A DNA stretch of 64,000 bases from Oxytricha trifallax (taxonomy: Eukaryota > Ciliophora > Spirotrichea > Sporadotrichida > Oxytrichidae), in assembly GCA_000711775.1 (NCBI GenBank), contig ARYC01017027.1, forward strand, positions 1-64,000, given 5' to 3'. This document shows, piece after piece, positions 32,531 to 44,050 of the stretch. Below the pieces are notes generated by a model, which worked only from the letters and a program-made list of their open reading frames with translations, was not told where the DNA came from and ran no database searches. Both the position numbers and the translations under genes were made by a program. How positions within the stretch are numbered: the stretch's first letter is position 1; the number at the start of each line of letters is the position of its first letter.

Positions 32531-33002
32531 CTTATAGGAGGTTAACCCTGCAAAGATACGTGGAGAAAGTTTGCAGAAGCTGTAACATATTTCAGAGATG
32601 GATCTCCATTTTTATCAATTTAGTTCCATTAAATTTGTACTAAATTTGTTTAAATTTAATTAAAACTGGTACTAAATCCGTTTAATTTTAATTGGTACCA
32701 ATTTAATAGTACCAAAACTTAATTAGTACCTAGTTTTAAACTAATGAGGTTTTAATGGAAAAGTACCAATATGGTTCAAAACCTAATTAGTACCAGTACC
32801 AACCTAGATTTTATCTAAGTTTGTACAAAAATTAAAAATATTAAGCATAAAATTAGAAAATTTATAGTTATAAACTTAGTATAAATATGATGTCAAACGA
32901 CTAAAAATCAACCATTGTTGTTGCATTAACTCCTAAACAAAAATACTATAACTAGAGAAGTTATTAGAGCTTTCTAATAGAAATTTAAATTTGAATTTAA
33001 AC

Positions 33003-34436
33003 ATGGCGGCTAACTTAAATCGTAAAGCAATCTCTCTTGGAACTGGATAATCATAGCTAAACTTTGGATCAACTAAAAAGCCTGATATTATTTATGTTAA
33101 AAGGAAGGTAGAGATCAGAGCTTTTGAATTTGAAGCAGAAATTTTTATCATAGAAGTATTAAACCAGAAGGAGAGTGCAGAGATAGGAGTTTAAACTTAA
33201 ATTGATTAAGTTGAGGAGCTAAAAGAACAGCAGACAATCGAAAAGATAAAAACATATCAATGTGAAGACTGCTAGAATCTTTTCTCAATCGAACAAAGCT
33301 CGAAGAGACACTTGAAAGAGGTACACTTTGGCAAAGCCAAGATCTGTTTCAAGCATGAAAAGGTAGATGGTAGGTATTAGTGCATGACATGCATGAAATC
33401 ATATACTCACTCAGCTAAAGTTAAAAGGCATATGCAAAAGCATCACCTCAGCAAGTTTTTGATTGAAGATTAAGAGACTAAAAACTAGTACCAGCTAAAA
33501 GAAAATCAAATACTCTTGAATAATAAAGAGAACAGCTGGAGAAGTACAAGAGACAGAAGCGATATGAATCGATAACCATCCAGTAGGCAAAACAATTTCA
33601 TCATGCTTCTAAGCAAAAGCTATGAATATACCAGCATTAAATGCAGTTGATCTCAGCACTTATATAAAAAAACTACTTGAATATAAACGTGCCTGCAAAA
33701 GCAAAACTTATGGTAGTTGATGAGTATGCATACAAGGTGTATCGTTTCAGTTATCTTATTAAGAACCAACAGTATTAGAACGATTTGCTAATGAATACAT
33801 GGTTCTTAGAGAGGCCTAAAGAAAAGATTGCAAGAATTTGATTAAGTTAGATGGTGTCATATTAAGCTAAGGTTTTATCGCACTAAGACTCAAGAAATTT
33901 GAAATGACTCTGGGAGACTACCTCTATCATAATCGATACCCCGATGATTTAAACGATATACTTTCAGATATGATAAAGGGTGTCAAGGAGTTGCATGACC
34001 TTGGGTATGTTCATAGAGATTTGAAGCCTGAAAATGTAATGCTGAAACTTTGCCCATTAGAAATAGTTGTAAATGATTTTAATAGAGGTTTAAGTTAAAG
34101 AATCGTTACTTTAGCATAGGTAATTGGGACTCCCGGATACTTTCCAGTAAGAGAGAAGTGGAAAAATGGTTATGTCTAATTGGATGTTTGGGCAGTAGCT
34201 GCAATAATATTAGAAAGTGATATGGAAAGTATGTATTACTTTGGTACTAAACATGAAAAGCAATCAAATAGTTTGGCTTAGAAACACATAGAGTAAGAAG
34301 CTGTCTGCAAAGAAATTAAAAGCATAGTAGAGTTGATAATCATGAGAGCTCCAAACTATCCTCGATAAACATTAGATGATATCCTTGGCCCACTAGAGAG
34401 AGCAATGTTCAAGAGATACAGATAAAGTTTGTTTGA
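33003..34436 (+). pseudogene. TBE 57 kD zinc-finger/kinase gene (TBE-J)
   Basis: Starts MAANLNRKAISLGTG at 33003. Two intact C2H2 fingers: CEDCQNLFSIEQSSKRHLKE and CMTCMKSYTHSAKVKRHMQK. Kinase-like half from 33904: MTLGDYLYHNRYPDDLNDIL, LHDLGYVHRDLKPENVM, VVNDFNRG (DFN instead of DFG), VIGTPGYFPVREKW and LDVWAVAAIILESDME. Ends near 34436. A frame break occurs near 33775 (before FANEYMVLREAQ). It has all kinase landmarks except DFG, like every other copy here. Confidence 0.85.
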
Positions 34437-34944
34437 ATTAATAACACTAATAATCATTAAATATACATAAAATTCTCATAAAACCTGCATTTTGTCTACT
34501 AACCCCAATAAGACCCCAACTACCCTATAAATCAAAGCACTTATAAACCTCACTGAGGGGTTTTGGGGTTTTGAGTATTTTAAGTTCTTAGAGTAGCTGA
34601 GAGAGAAGTACCCTGAAATAGAGATTATACTATTCGTTGATAATCTTTCTGTTCATAAGACAAAGGAAACAAGGAAGAGTTATGAACAACTTAGAATAAC
34701 ACCGGTGCTCAACGCGCCTTACAGCCCACAGTTTAATGGAATTGAATTCTACTGGGGTATACTAAAAGGTCATTATAATAAACTGCTGCTATACCATCAG
34801 ACGCATGACCTACCTATCGATACAGTAGACTTTATTAAAAGCTCAGCGAAGAGAGTAGATAATTTGCCGACTTAAAAGTGTGCTAAAGTAGGGAGAGTGA
34901 ATGAATATAAATAAGTTTTGTAGTTAAGTTAATGAATATATAAG

Positions 34945-35836
34945 TCACATTTAAAATTCTATTGAGGGATCTAGCTTCTCTTTCTTTTTTTCTATATCTT
35001 GCTTCCCTCCTCCTAAGTTTCTTCTCTTGCTGACAACTCCTGCATCTATGTTCATTTAATCTGGTAGCTGAATATTAGAGTAAAGTCTCTTACTAACTTC
35101 ATACTTTGTCTGCGACTTTCGCTATCTATGAAGCTTGCTCTATTCCTTCATCAAGAAGATGGCAGTACTAGATTTTTCTAAAGAGTTAAACTACAAATCT
35201 TACTTGATATATATATATATATATATGGGTGCTTCTGCAACTCTGATAGCTAGCTCTCACTTATCTTGATCCCCTATTTATCCTTATCTTCTGAAGGATT
35301 ACTGTACCTATTTTTATAAAATTTTTAAATAATTTCTTTCAAGTAATCACCTTTAATTATTGCAAGTATGCCAAAGAAATAATTTCTTTCAGGTAGTTTA
35401 TTTGACAACTGCTTCTTAGTAGGCAGGTACTGCGAAACCTCTGGGTCGTTCATAGCATCATCATATAAGTTTGTCACTGAAATCTCTGGATAGTTTGGAA
35501 TCTCTGCAAACTTTACATCTCAAGTTTTCAATGCTTTCTTCTCTTCGCAGAGTATTGCTCTTAGAAATGAAAATTTTAGAACTTTCCATCGTTGGCAAGA
35601 ACAAACCAACTACATAATCAAGATTAGCAACTATGAGTTTATTACCTTGCTGCACCAGGTAGCGATGCAAATCCTCCTTGCTTCTAAATCTTTTAATCAG
35701 TTCTTGTGCTTGCACTCTTTTCATTGCATCATTCATTGACTCCAACTTGCTTACAGATCTAAGAAATGATATTCAAATTTAAGTTTATTGATTTCAATTA
35801 TATACCTCTGTAAAACTTACTATTAAATATGGGCAT
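34945..35836 (-). pseudogene. TBE 22 kD protein gene (TBE-I)
   Basis: Exon 1 ATGCCCATATTTAATA (35836 down), a first intron, then MESMNDAMKRVQAQELIKRF and SKEDLHRYLVQQ, a second intron (GTAATAAACTCA...ATGTAG near 35605-35645), FLPTMESSKIFI, and a shifted EIPNYPEISVTNLYDD, KKQLSNKLPERNYFFGIL and the basic C-terminus to TGA 34945-34947. A (AT)10 tract at 35207-35226 lies by the third intron. Frame breaks near 35590 and at the first splice. TBE-specific, function unknown. Confidence 0.7.
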
Positions 35837-36340
35837 CCTATGAGGTCAACCTCTAAGGAGGATATGGAGAAGGTTTTGAAAAATGGTTTCAAACTTGAGA
35901 GGTCGATATCCATTTCTACTGTTATAGTTCCATATTTTTAAAATATAAATTGGTACGTACTTAATTAGGAGCAGCTCCCAAAATGCTAGTACTTAATTTG
36001 GAGCTTTAATTAATGCTAGTACTTAATTTGGAGCTTTAATTGATGCTAGTACTTAATTAGGAGCACCCTAAATTTAATCATAAAATCACAAAATACCTCC
36101 TAAAGCGATATGAACTTTTTAGGTGTACCTCCTAAATCGGTACGTGCTATAATCTGCTTATTATTGAAAGTTAAAATAGTTACTTCCTCACCCATAGTTA
36201 GAGCTGGTTCGTCTCTTAGTGCTCATTTTTCTTCTATAATACTCAAAAAGCTTCCCTTAAAACTTATAGGATTTCCAAGCTCTCTTGTGAGCTCTGAGTT
36301 ATAGAGGCAGTTTTATAATTTTAAATTCAAAAATTTAAAT

Positions 36341-37773
36341 ATGAGCGCTAATATTTTAAGAAAAACAACAGCACTTTCATAATACAAAATTAGACTTATC
36401 TTTGGCAGCAATAAAAAGTGTGAAAACTGTGAGATGAACTCTCATAAAGAACTACCTGAGCTATCACTTGAAGTCTCTGTTATTAAAATAGATAAATTAA
36501 TAATAGAAAATAAACGGCAAACAAGTGTGTGGGAGATAGATAGTAGGAGAAAGGAATTAATGAAATTCTTATATTATACAAACTGAGATATAGAAGTATA
36601 CTTTTGTGAGATGTGTGATAGAGATTTTGCTCATAAATCAAGCTGGTAAAAACATATAAAGGAGCATAGAGAAGCCAATCCTTCTGTATACTAAAAGCAT
36701 GACAAAATTGATGGTAAGTATGATTGTTTTGAGTGCCATCAAAGTAGTACTCTCCTACATGAGACTTGAAGAAACATCTCTTAAAAGCTCACAAAAAGAC
36801 ATAGAAATTAAAAAGCATGAAGAAGAATTGAAGCTACTAAACAAAAGAAAAGCAAGAGAATCTTCTAAAGTGGTAGAGCTCGAACAAGCTAGTGAATCAG
36901 AATATGTGAGGAAATTACGCAACCTACTAGCATTAGAAATCACAAAGATGATTAAAATTTAAACTAAGAATATTTCTGTTCTTGCCTAAAGTGACTAGAT
37001 ACTTCACTTTAAATCTACCTTATATTAGAGAACTCCTTTAATAAGAAAGTTATCAATGATCATTAATATGCATACAAGGTGTATCCCTTCTCTATTAAGT
37101 GATGATAAATATTAGATGGAGCTTACAAACTAGTATCAAGTACTAACTCAAGCAAAGTTCAAAAAGAGTAGTTACTTAATCAAGTAAGATGCTGTTATCC
37201 TTACAAATTATCATGTTGTTATTAGACTCCCACTCTATGATATGACCCTAAGAGATTTCATAACAGATCAAAGGAATCATAAGTAACTTGGATAAATAGC
37301 AACTCAGACCGTACAAGGCATTAAAGAGCTTCACAAGTTAGGGTTTGTTCACAGAGATCTCAAGCCAGAAAATATTATGATAAATTTTTCTCCAGTAAGA
37401 GTGGCAATAATCGATTTCAACATAGCCTAAAGAGTGGAAGTATCAAGACTTGGAACTGTAATGGGAACTTATGAGTACTATCCAGAAAGAGAAGACTGGA
37501 GAGATGGTGACTATTAGTGGGATGTGTGGGCTTTAGGAGCAATATTAATAGAGTGCGATATGCCTCGCATCGATACTACAAGGTGCGAGAAAGATGCTAA
37601 ACAAAGAATTTATAGACAAAACCAGGGTGTCTCAATCAATGAAGCAAATGGCAGAATCAATAATAATTAAACCAAACCCTTGATCGGACATATAAATTGA
37701 GCAGATAGAGTTGTAGTTAAGCAAGATAAACTTTAGACCAATCCACCATGATCTAAAAGTACATTTTGAGTGA
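36341..37773 (+). pseudogene. TBE 57 kD zinc-finger/kinase gene (TBE-I)
   Basis: Starts MSANILRKTTALSQYK at 36341. First finger CEMCDRDFAHKSSWQKHIKE (near 36606), second weaker (CFECHQSS). A long Lys/Glu helix follows. Kinase part: IKELHKLGFVHRDLKPENIM (near 37325), VAIIDFNIAQ (DFN), YEYYPEREDWRDGD (GTPG lost) and WDVWALGAILIECDMP. Ends at TGA 37771-37773. Frame breaks near 36740, 37090 and 37570. Confidence 0.8.
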
Positions 37774-37893
37774 TTAAATTAAATACATTTACTATAAATT
37801 TCAAATTAAACCTATTAATAACCCCAACCCCTAACAAATTCCCTACAAATCAAAGCACATATAAACCTCATTAATGGGTTTGGGGTTTTGATT

Positions 37894-38110
37894 CTCCTGA
37901 GTTATATACTTAATCTTCGGGGTCTTTTGTGAATAGCTAGAAGAAATTAGGGAAGCTATTGAATGACTCTATTTAAACTATTTATTATGAAATTTTATAG
38001 TAAATTCTTGACCTCTTCAATCTCGTATTAGCTCACTGCGGCTTTAGCAGCTTAGAGTAAATCTATTATACCACCATTCTAAATAAAAAGTTGCAGCATG
38101 GGTTTATTTG
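37894..38110 (-). CDS. Probable continuation of the E2-locus gene beyond TBE-I
   Basis: The minus strand is open with host-like composition: GGIIDLLQAAKAAVSQYEIE, EVKNLLQNFIINSLNRV, and in another frame FFQLFTKDPEDQVYNSGE. It runs into the ATT target duplication of TBE-I. On the other side of the element the frame goes on into the BIRC6-like segment ([17 protein letters not shown]), so TBE-I probably interrupts that gene or an IES in it. Identity is inferred from position only. Confidence 0.4.
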
Positions 38111-38165
38111 GTGTATAAACTAATTATGATTCAGTATTTTACTAATAACTTATATGATTTTATCA

Positions 38166-38745
38166 GATTATGAGCAGTAGCCTACTGGTTCCTTTCAATT
38201 GCATCCTTTAATTTAGATGAGTATATTCTCTTTATATTGATCTAGGTTTAATGAATTAAGCTTTCTTTCCAAGTATCTCAAGACTGATCTCTTCTAAGGA
38301 CATGTCTTCACTTACTTTTATTCTTAATTTTAAATTACAAAATTTCAGATTCAAATCACAGTAAAAGACTTCAATATCTATGATGTTCATGTTATTGTAC
38401 ATTATTATGACGCTTGGATCTTCAATACATTTCATGTCGTAAATGTTACCGCAAGTATTTGAGAATTCATGACTCCAAGATATCAAGAAGAAGTCTCCAG
38501 ATTTTGAGAGTTTTTAATTTAAATTAAAAAATAAATATAGTGTAATTGAGAGTGCACCACTGTTTTAATAATCAGTGTAGATATAGCCAAATGGTTTGTT
38601 GTTATTCATAGTGTAATGATGCTCCTTATCAGGGGTGTATTAGAATACAAAGTTTGCTTCATTGAAAGGATTTGATAGTCTAATTCTTAAGTCAATTAGC
38701 TGTCTAAGTTAGGTAATGGCTGGCAAGTGTAACCACCGAAAACTA
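38166..38745 (-). CDS. Unidentified host segment, weakly TLDc-like C-terminus
   Basis: Minus strand: FGGYTCQPLPNLDSQL, RLSNPFNEANFVFQYTPDK, MNNNKPFGYIYTDYQNSGAL, then DFFLISWSHEFSNTCGNIYD, VIIMYNNMNIIDIEVFYC and SEDMSLEEISLEILGKKA, ending at a TGA near 38170. FGGYT followed by F-x-F and a late FG/Y-I block recalls TLDc-domain proteins, but the match is thin. Frame changes near 38700 and 38530 may be IES boundaries. Confidence 0.4.
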
Positions 38746-38759
38746 CCTCTTATTCTAAG

Positions 38760-39880
38760 ATTTTAGCTTTCAAAATAATAAATAATATATCATCAATTTT
38801 TATTATAATTTGAGAAAAAGATTATTTGGTTTGATCTCTCTAAATAAAGTATAGTGTTTTCTACTGTTTGGAATTCAGGATTGAAGATTATAAGAAGAAA
38901 GTATCTTGTTATGCTTGAATCTTTTTAATCTCAAAGAATTTAAACACAAATTTATTATTAACTAAAATCTAAATTTAACTATTAATATCTATTTTTTGTA
39001 ATTTTATAACGCTCGATAAATAAAAGATTTAAAATATGTTTTAAAATTATTATATAATGAAACATTTATTGGATTTAAGAAGTGAAGTTTTATTATGATT
39101 ATTTTCTTTATTTATTTTCAATTTTATGGGGAAATTTTTGGATGTATTACTAAAAATCAATAATTTTAAAAATGAACTAAATCATATCACCAAATCATTA
39201 GGTAAAATTGGTAAAATTAGATTGAATTATTGGTGATTTTTTAATAGAAAAGTTTTCTTTTTATTCATTTATTTATAATAAAAATTATTTTTATATAAAT
39301 TTAAATTAATTTAAATTAAATCAATCCACTAAATTCTTATTAAAATGCTATCTTTATTACAAGAAATAAAAATATAATTTATTTATATCTAATTAATATT
39401 AAATATTTTTAATTTTATCGAACAATTATTAAATAAATTTGAAAAATATTTTTGAGCTTTCAAAATGATTTTTATATTTATTATCTCTAACGCTTATCGA
39501 TATGTTCTCTAATTTTTCACTATGTAATATGGGCACAATAAATCAAAACTATTAATTATTTATAATTTACCAATTTATGAAGGAAGTTTCATGTCTTCCT
39601 CAAGAATTTAACTGTATTTAATCTATACATCAGTGTCAATTATAAACAGCTGCTTCAAGGCATCTACTAATAAGTTCAAAGTTTATGAATAAAAATTATT
39701 AATAATAATCATTAAAATTAATATTATTTTAAAATTATATATATTATAATATATTAATTGATAAGATGATGTCTGAGTTCTTTAAAGTTTACAAAAAATG
39801 CAGTAATTTAATAATGTTTCTACTTTAAAATATTTTTTTGTCTGAACAATTTATTTGAATTATTAAATTCATCAGAATTT
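38760..39880. other. AT-rich stretch without a recognised gene
   Basis: About 1.1 kb of extreme A/T content with frequent stops in every frame. No inverted repeats, pointers or RNA genes were noticed. Confidence 0.5.
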
Positions 39881-40970
39881 TATAATGATTACTCCTTGAG
39901 TTAGTTAGTAGATTAAATGCTCAGTAAAATCGGAAAGTATGAAACTGCCGTGAACAAATGTCTTCCACTTTTAATGAAAAAATTAGATAATTTATATTAA
40001 TCTATGAGATAAGCTAAGGGATCTAATTGCTAGTGAATAAATCAATCAAAACAGATCATTATAAATACAAAAGAACGTGAATGAGCTAAGTTAATTCATA
40101 TGTCTGTAATAAAATTATGAACCATTAACAATTTTGGTGTAGGGAGGTTTGACTCAAAATAACTATGAGTTCAAATCTTTAATGAGCTCAATTAAGGATT
40201 ATGGATTTGAGTCTAATCAAGTGAGACCATATGGTTCCATTTTCTACCCAGTTGGAAATACAGATCAAAGTCAAACACTTGAAGATTAGATTGGTACCTT
40301 TGGGAAAAGAGAGGCCAGATATTTAAAGATTAGATTTAGGAGATAATATTATATCAAATATTATAAAAAAAAGAAAACAATAGACATTTAAATTCTTCTC
40401 AGGTGAATTTACGCAAGCATTTGAGTTGATATCAGAATAACCCTAGATTATCTTGAAGATTCAAAATGCTTTTGACAAGTTAGCAAACTTACTAGATACT
40501 AAAGCTGAACTTATTAAGCCAATTTTCATAGCTATTTGCTCTAAAAATGAGTAGTTAGGGGACTGGATTATGATTAACAGATTTTTAAAACTTCAAACAG
40601 ATGCTATTAAAAAAAAGAGCAGAACAATCTTAATTCTAGATAATTTTATTGATTCTAGAAATAATTAGCTCTAATAAGGACACTCAGTATGACAATAGAT
40701 TATGTATTCTTTAGTGTTAAAATAATATTGAGCATTGAATAAGTAGCCGAAGAAATTTTGGATAAAATCAAGCCACTCAAGAAATTTATGAAGCTTTTTA
40801 TTCAAAAACTTAAAAAATACTCTAATTATATTAGTTCAAAGAGTGATAAATTGATTTCAATCTTAAATAATAGAATCTTTTTAATTTTATTTTTCATATT
40901 TCGCTTGAGTTGGATTTCTCTATTCATTTTTACAGAAGTTCCTCACCGTGTTTGTCAATTACAATAAATT
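39880..40970 (+). CDS. Unidentified host coding segments (MDS cluster)
   Basis: Plus strand in ciliate code: NYEFKSLMSSIKDYGFESNQ, VRPYGSIFYPVGNTDQSQTL and IGTFGKREARYLKIRFR (to ~40345), then GEFTQAFELISEQPQIILK, IQNAFDKLANLLDTKAELIK, PIFIAICSKNEQLGDWIM and KKKSRTILILDNFIDSRN (to ~40670), then IKPLKKFMKLFIQKLKKY and a hydrophobic stretch FLILFFIFRLSWISLFIF (40758-40967) that could be a membrane segment. Frames change between the blocks. No family recognised. Confidence 0.45.
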
Positions 40971-41120
40971 CTTTACAAAAGTCAGTAAATACCTTCGAGA
41001 AAACTCCATTTTGACATGCATATATAAACTAAATGCCCTTCTCTCTGCAAATTTAAATTTATAGTACCTCATTAACGAAGGAAGATTCATAAAGCTCAGT
41101 GAGCACTACGACTTTCAAAT
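40935..41120 (-). CDS. UBA1-like: Displaced MDS of ubiquitin-activating enzyme E1: first-half segment
   Basis: Begins at the 15-bp pointer ATTTGAAAGTCGTAG (plus CTACGACTTTCAAAT, 41106-41120) shared with E1 loci 1 and 2. It reads LKVVVLTELYESSFVNEVL, ICREKGIQFIYACQNGVFS and FTDFCKEFIVIDKHGEEL. This is the E1 inactive adenylation half (family VVLTx...CxxxGIxFIxAxxxGLFGxxFxDFGxxFxxxDxxGEEP), exactly the part missing between FIKETKDLKVV and HKYQDGDVITL in both loci. The far pointer is unsure: AACT gives an in-frame join, whereas ATGAATA would put TGA in frame. Confidence 0.85.
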
Positions 41121-41439
41121 GAATTTTCGGAAATAATTTGCAGCCAGCAAGAACTATATTCTTATATAATTAAATATAAAATAAAATCAAAGATCATAAA
41201 TAAATGCACCATGATCATATGGGGAATCTGCAGCTCCCATAATTAAACACTTCATTACAAGAAAAAATATTTAACTAAGAAGATTGCAATAGTCCAATCA
41301 CAAGTAAGGAGTTACTTAAGTCTGCTTATCATTTTTATTTATAACAATTTGTGATAAGCTTCTGATAAGGGCACGTCAATATTTGGTTTAAGTTTTTATT
41401 AAAAACTTCAATTTTATTTAAAAATGTGAAATTATTTTC

Positions 41440-41960
41440 TTTCAATTAAACTGAGGAAGGTGCCATTCTTGAGGCATGTATCCCTCAACTCTAAGCTTTC
41501 TTAAGTCTCGAACACCTGACTAAGTATTCTGTAAGTGTGGGTCACCATCTCCAAATGCAATTAGTTATATTTGACTATCTCATTTTGTAGTCATAAATTA
41601 AGCAGACAAATCAAAAGAAAAAAGTTAAAATAAGAATCTTAATTTAGAATATACTTCATAAATGAACGATAGCTTACAATAATAGCATTCTTTCAACTTC
41701 AATTTATAAAGAAAAACCTACTCTAATGTAATTCAGAATCAATTCAGTGAGCAACTCACCTCAAAAAATTTATAATTCTCAATTGTTAGTTAATTTGATT
41801 TGATTAATGATTCATAGAGATTGCTTACTCTTAATAACTTACCTTAAAGTAATTGTTTTGATATGGAAAATATAACCAGTCAGTCTTAAAGTTAAGCTTT
41901 TCACAGTAATCATTATTAAACTGCATAACAATAAAACCAATTCTAAATCCATACAACTAT
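41440..41960 (-). CDS. Unidentified host segments including a C-terminus
   Basis: Minus strand: GFRIGFIVMQFNNDYCEKL and NFKTDWLYFPYQNNYFK (41850-41950), a long AT-rich gap, then IAFGDGDPHLQNTQSGVRDL and RKLRVEGYMPQEWHLPQFN with a TGA near 41447. The composition and clean end argue for real MDSs of one gene separated by an IES (or by a GTAAG-type intron, since the first block ends at GGTAAGT). Family not recognised. Confidence 0.45.
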
Positions 41961-41970
41961 ATGACTTTTT

Positions 41971-42024
41971 GTTATTGCCAATCTTTCTTAGTTTATATCA
42001 GGCTCAGTGGGTCACCCACCCAAA
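41971..42024. repeat. TBE-flanking repeat, copy 2 of 4
   Basis: A slightly shortened copy of the ~60-bp repeat before TBE-C. It ends GTGGGTCACCCACCCAAA directly before the TBE-D terminus. Confidence 0.7.
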
Positions 42025-42161
42025 CAAAACCCCAAAACCCTTTCAGTATTTTGATTGAGTTTTTGATTGATGAAAGTAGACTATTAACGCATGCTTTATT
42101 AGGGATTTAATAGGGTTTATGTAGAAGTTAAATTTTAAATATTTGTAATTTAAGTGAGTAT

Positions 42162-43212
42162 ATGCGAGGTTTGGGGTCGGTTTATGACAGTAAGTATATA
42201 AATTTATTGTAAGTTGCGCTATGGATGTGATAATTATAGTGATCAACTCAGACCTATTTTTAATTACACATCTATTGCAAGACTGCTCCATAAATCTCCT
42301 GCTACTGTTAGATCACACTGTCTATTAGCATTGAATTTAAAGAGATAGCATATTAATTCTAAGCTTAAAAGACCTTTTAAATTCTAGTAACATCATATCG
42401 ATTATCTTATTAATGATAAGACTCTTAATTACTGGGCTCATTTCTCTCTGGCCCTAGAGGGCTCTGATGTTTCATCACCAATTTCCTGAGCTACAAATCT
42501 CTGTATAATCCATAGCTAATATCTATAAAAAGAATGGTATATCTTACAAGATAGTCAATCGCATTAAGAGAGTGATCGACTTTAATGTTCCATTTTATAA
42601 GGATAATTTAAATTATATATTCGATTAAATGCAGAGTGCTTAAGAGCATAATATAAAGTTCATAAACGTTGATGAGGCAGTATCCTCGTTTAATACCTTC
42701 AAATCGAGGTCTTGGTATAAGAATGTACAGCAACATAGAAGTTTATGATCAAAAGGTTAAGGAATAAACTCATGCGATCCTTGATGGAATCAGTGAAGAT
42801 GGTGGGCTTGAGACTTAAGTTATCCACCTTCTCTCTATTAAGACTGAATAATATATTGAATTTTTGCAATAGATCAGAGATAAGTATGCTGACTAAGAGA
42901 TTATTCTGTTTGTAGATAACTTATCTGTCCATAAAACTAAAGACTCAAGTAAGGAATATGAAAGGCTAAACATAACACCTGTATTTAATGTTCCTTATAG
43001 CCCTCAGTTCAATGGAATTGAACTATATTGGGGCCATTTAAAAGGCCACTACAAGAAACTTTTGCTCTATCATTTGATGCACGATCTTAAGATAGACACA
43101 GTAGATTTTATTAAGAGTGCTGATAAAAGAGTCAGCGATGATAAAGCTAAAGTGTGCGCAAGAGAAGGAAGATTTTATTTATAAAAATAAGTATTAGACT
43201 TATACGAACGAA
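42162..43212 (+). pseudogene. TBE 42 kD transposase (TBE-D)
   Basis: Starts MRGLGSVYDSKYINLL at 42162. A two-base deletion (TTATTGTAAGTT versus TTATTGCTTAAGTT in TBE-C) breaks it early. Landmarks: INVDEAV in place of HADEAV (near 42664), ILFVDNLSVHKTKDS (near 42905) and FNGIELYWGHLKGHYKK (near 43010). The terminal TGA after LNE is mutated to CGA. A DD34E transposase relic. Confidence 0.85.
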
Positions 43213-44050
43213 TAAGTTCACATATTAAATTTGCCCGTAGAGGATTTGGCTTCTTTTTCTTTTCTTCCTCTTAAGGCTTGCCTGGGTGTTTGCCTTTTAG
43301 AAATCTTTGAAGAGTCATTTAATCAATTCATGCTTTACTTGTGACTCTCTCTCTGTTTAATTTGCTGCGCTCTTTAATCAAGTAAATAGCAGTACCAGAT
43401 TTTTCTATAAAGTTAGAAGTCAATGTTTACTTGAAATTAATAGATACTTCTGCAGTTTCTATAGCCACGAGTCACAGATTTTGATTCCCTACTTCTCTTT
43501 CTCTTCTCAGAGATGCTGTACCGTTTCTTGTGAGCTTCTTAAATAATATCACTTAAGTACTCTGGTTTAAGAGTTCCAAGAGCTCCAAAGAAGAAGTTTC
43601 TCTCTGGTTACTTATTTGAGAGTTGTAACTTTGATGGAAAGTACAGAGCAACATCTGGATTACTCATAGCATCATCATCATAGAGATTTGTTACTGAAAT
43701 TTCAAGGAAGTTAGGTATCTCGATCATTCTGATTTCATTAGACTTAAAAGCTTTTTTCTCTCACTCAGTAATGCTTTTAAGAATGAGATTTTAGTTCCTT
43801 CCTGAGTTGGCAAGAACAATCCAACTATGGTAAATATATTAGTATTTGATAAAAGCTTACCTTGCTATACCAAATATCTATAGAGGTCCTACTTACTTCG
43901 AAATTTTCCTATCAATTCTTGAGATTAAATTCTCTTCATTAAATCATTCATAGATTCCATCTTTCTTCTAGTTTCTATAAATGTTTATGAAATTTAAAAT
44001 TATGGATATCCATTCTAAACTTACTAAAACTAAAATTTTACTATTAAATA
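43205..44050 (-). pseudogene. TBE 22 kD protein gene (TBE-D)
   Basis: Minus-strand blocks LTEREKSF, RMIEIPNFLEISVTNLYDDD, SNQ and NFFFGALGTLKPEYL are recognisable, with the intron GTAAACATTGACTTC...TTATAG near 43400 and another near 43830-43860. It has a shorter CT tract than TBE-C. Exon 1 lacks the ATG. Frame breaks near 43590 and 43760. TBE-specific, function unknown. Confidence 0.65.

Larger units (their letters stand above)
30476..34573 (+). mobile_element. TBE-J, complete TBE nested in the TBE-I transposase
   Basis: 4,098 bp from CAAAACCCCAAAACCCC (30476) to the mirror-image terminus ending at 34573. AGT on both sides (30473-30475, 34574-34576) is an exact A-N-T target duplication inside the TBE-I transposase. 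Contains transposase (+), 22 kD (-) and 57 kD (+) genes with few breaks. It must be younger than TBE-I. Confidence 0.95.
29774..34935 (+). pseudogene. TBE 42 kD transposase split by TBE-J (TBE-I)
   Basis: Starts MRDKNIKLLASIYDEEYLEV at 29774, shows SPSTVRSHCLIAV and HAEEAVFTFN (first Asp changed to Glu, near 30294), and is cut at 30475 by TBE-J. It resumes at 34574 as FLEQLREKYPEIEIILFVDNL (split by a space here: FLEQLREKYP EIEIILFVDNL), PQFNGIEFYWGILKGHY and DTVDFIKSSAKRV, ending at TGA 34933-34935. The downstream half is open throughout. A frame break and the changed first Asp make this copy inactive apart from the insertion. Confidence 0.85.
29694..37890 (+). mobile_element. TBE-I, complete TBE of a second subfamily, interrupted by TBE-J
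   Basis: Left terminus CAAAACCCCAAAAACCCTTA at 29694; right terminus mirrors it and ends at 37890. ATT on both sides (29691-29693 and 37891-37893) is the target duplication. Without TBE-J it is ~4.1 kb. Its subterminal sequence (TAATGAGGTTTATAAGTGCT) differs from TBE-A to E, so two subfamilies are present. Gene order is as in other TBEs. It lies next to, or inside, the E2 gene: minus-strand frames are open on both flanks. Confidence 0.92.

Noticed and set aside
35207-35226. (AT)10 tract as a regulatory signal
   Set aside because: Short simple repeat next to an intron of a decayed 22 kD gene; no partner or conservation.
40921-40927. ATGAATA (minus strand) as far pointer of the 41-kb E1 MDS, matching 26066-26072
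   Set aside because: The join would place a TGA in frame; AACT earlier in the segment gives an open join, so the 7-mer match is probably chance. The point stays open.
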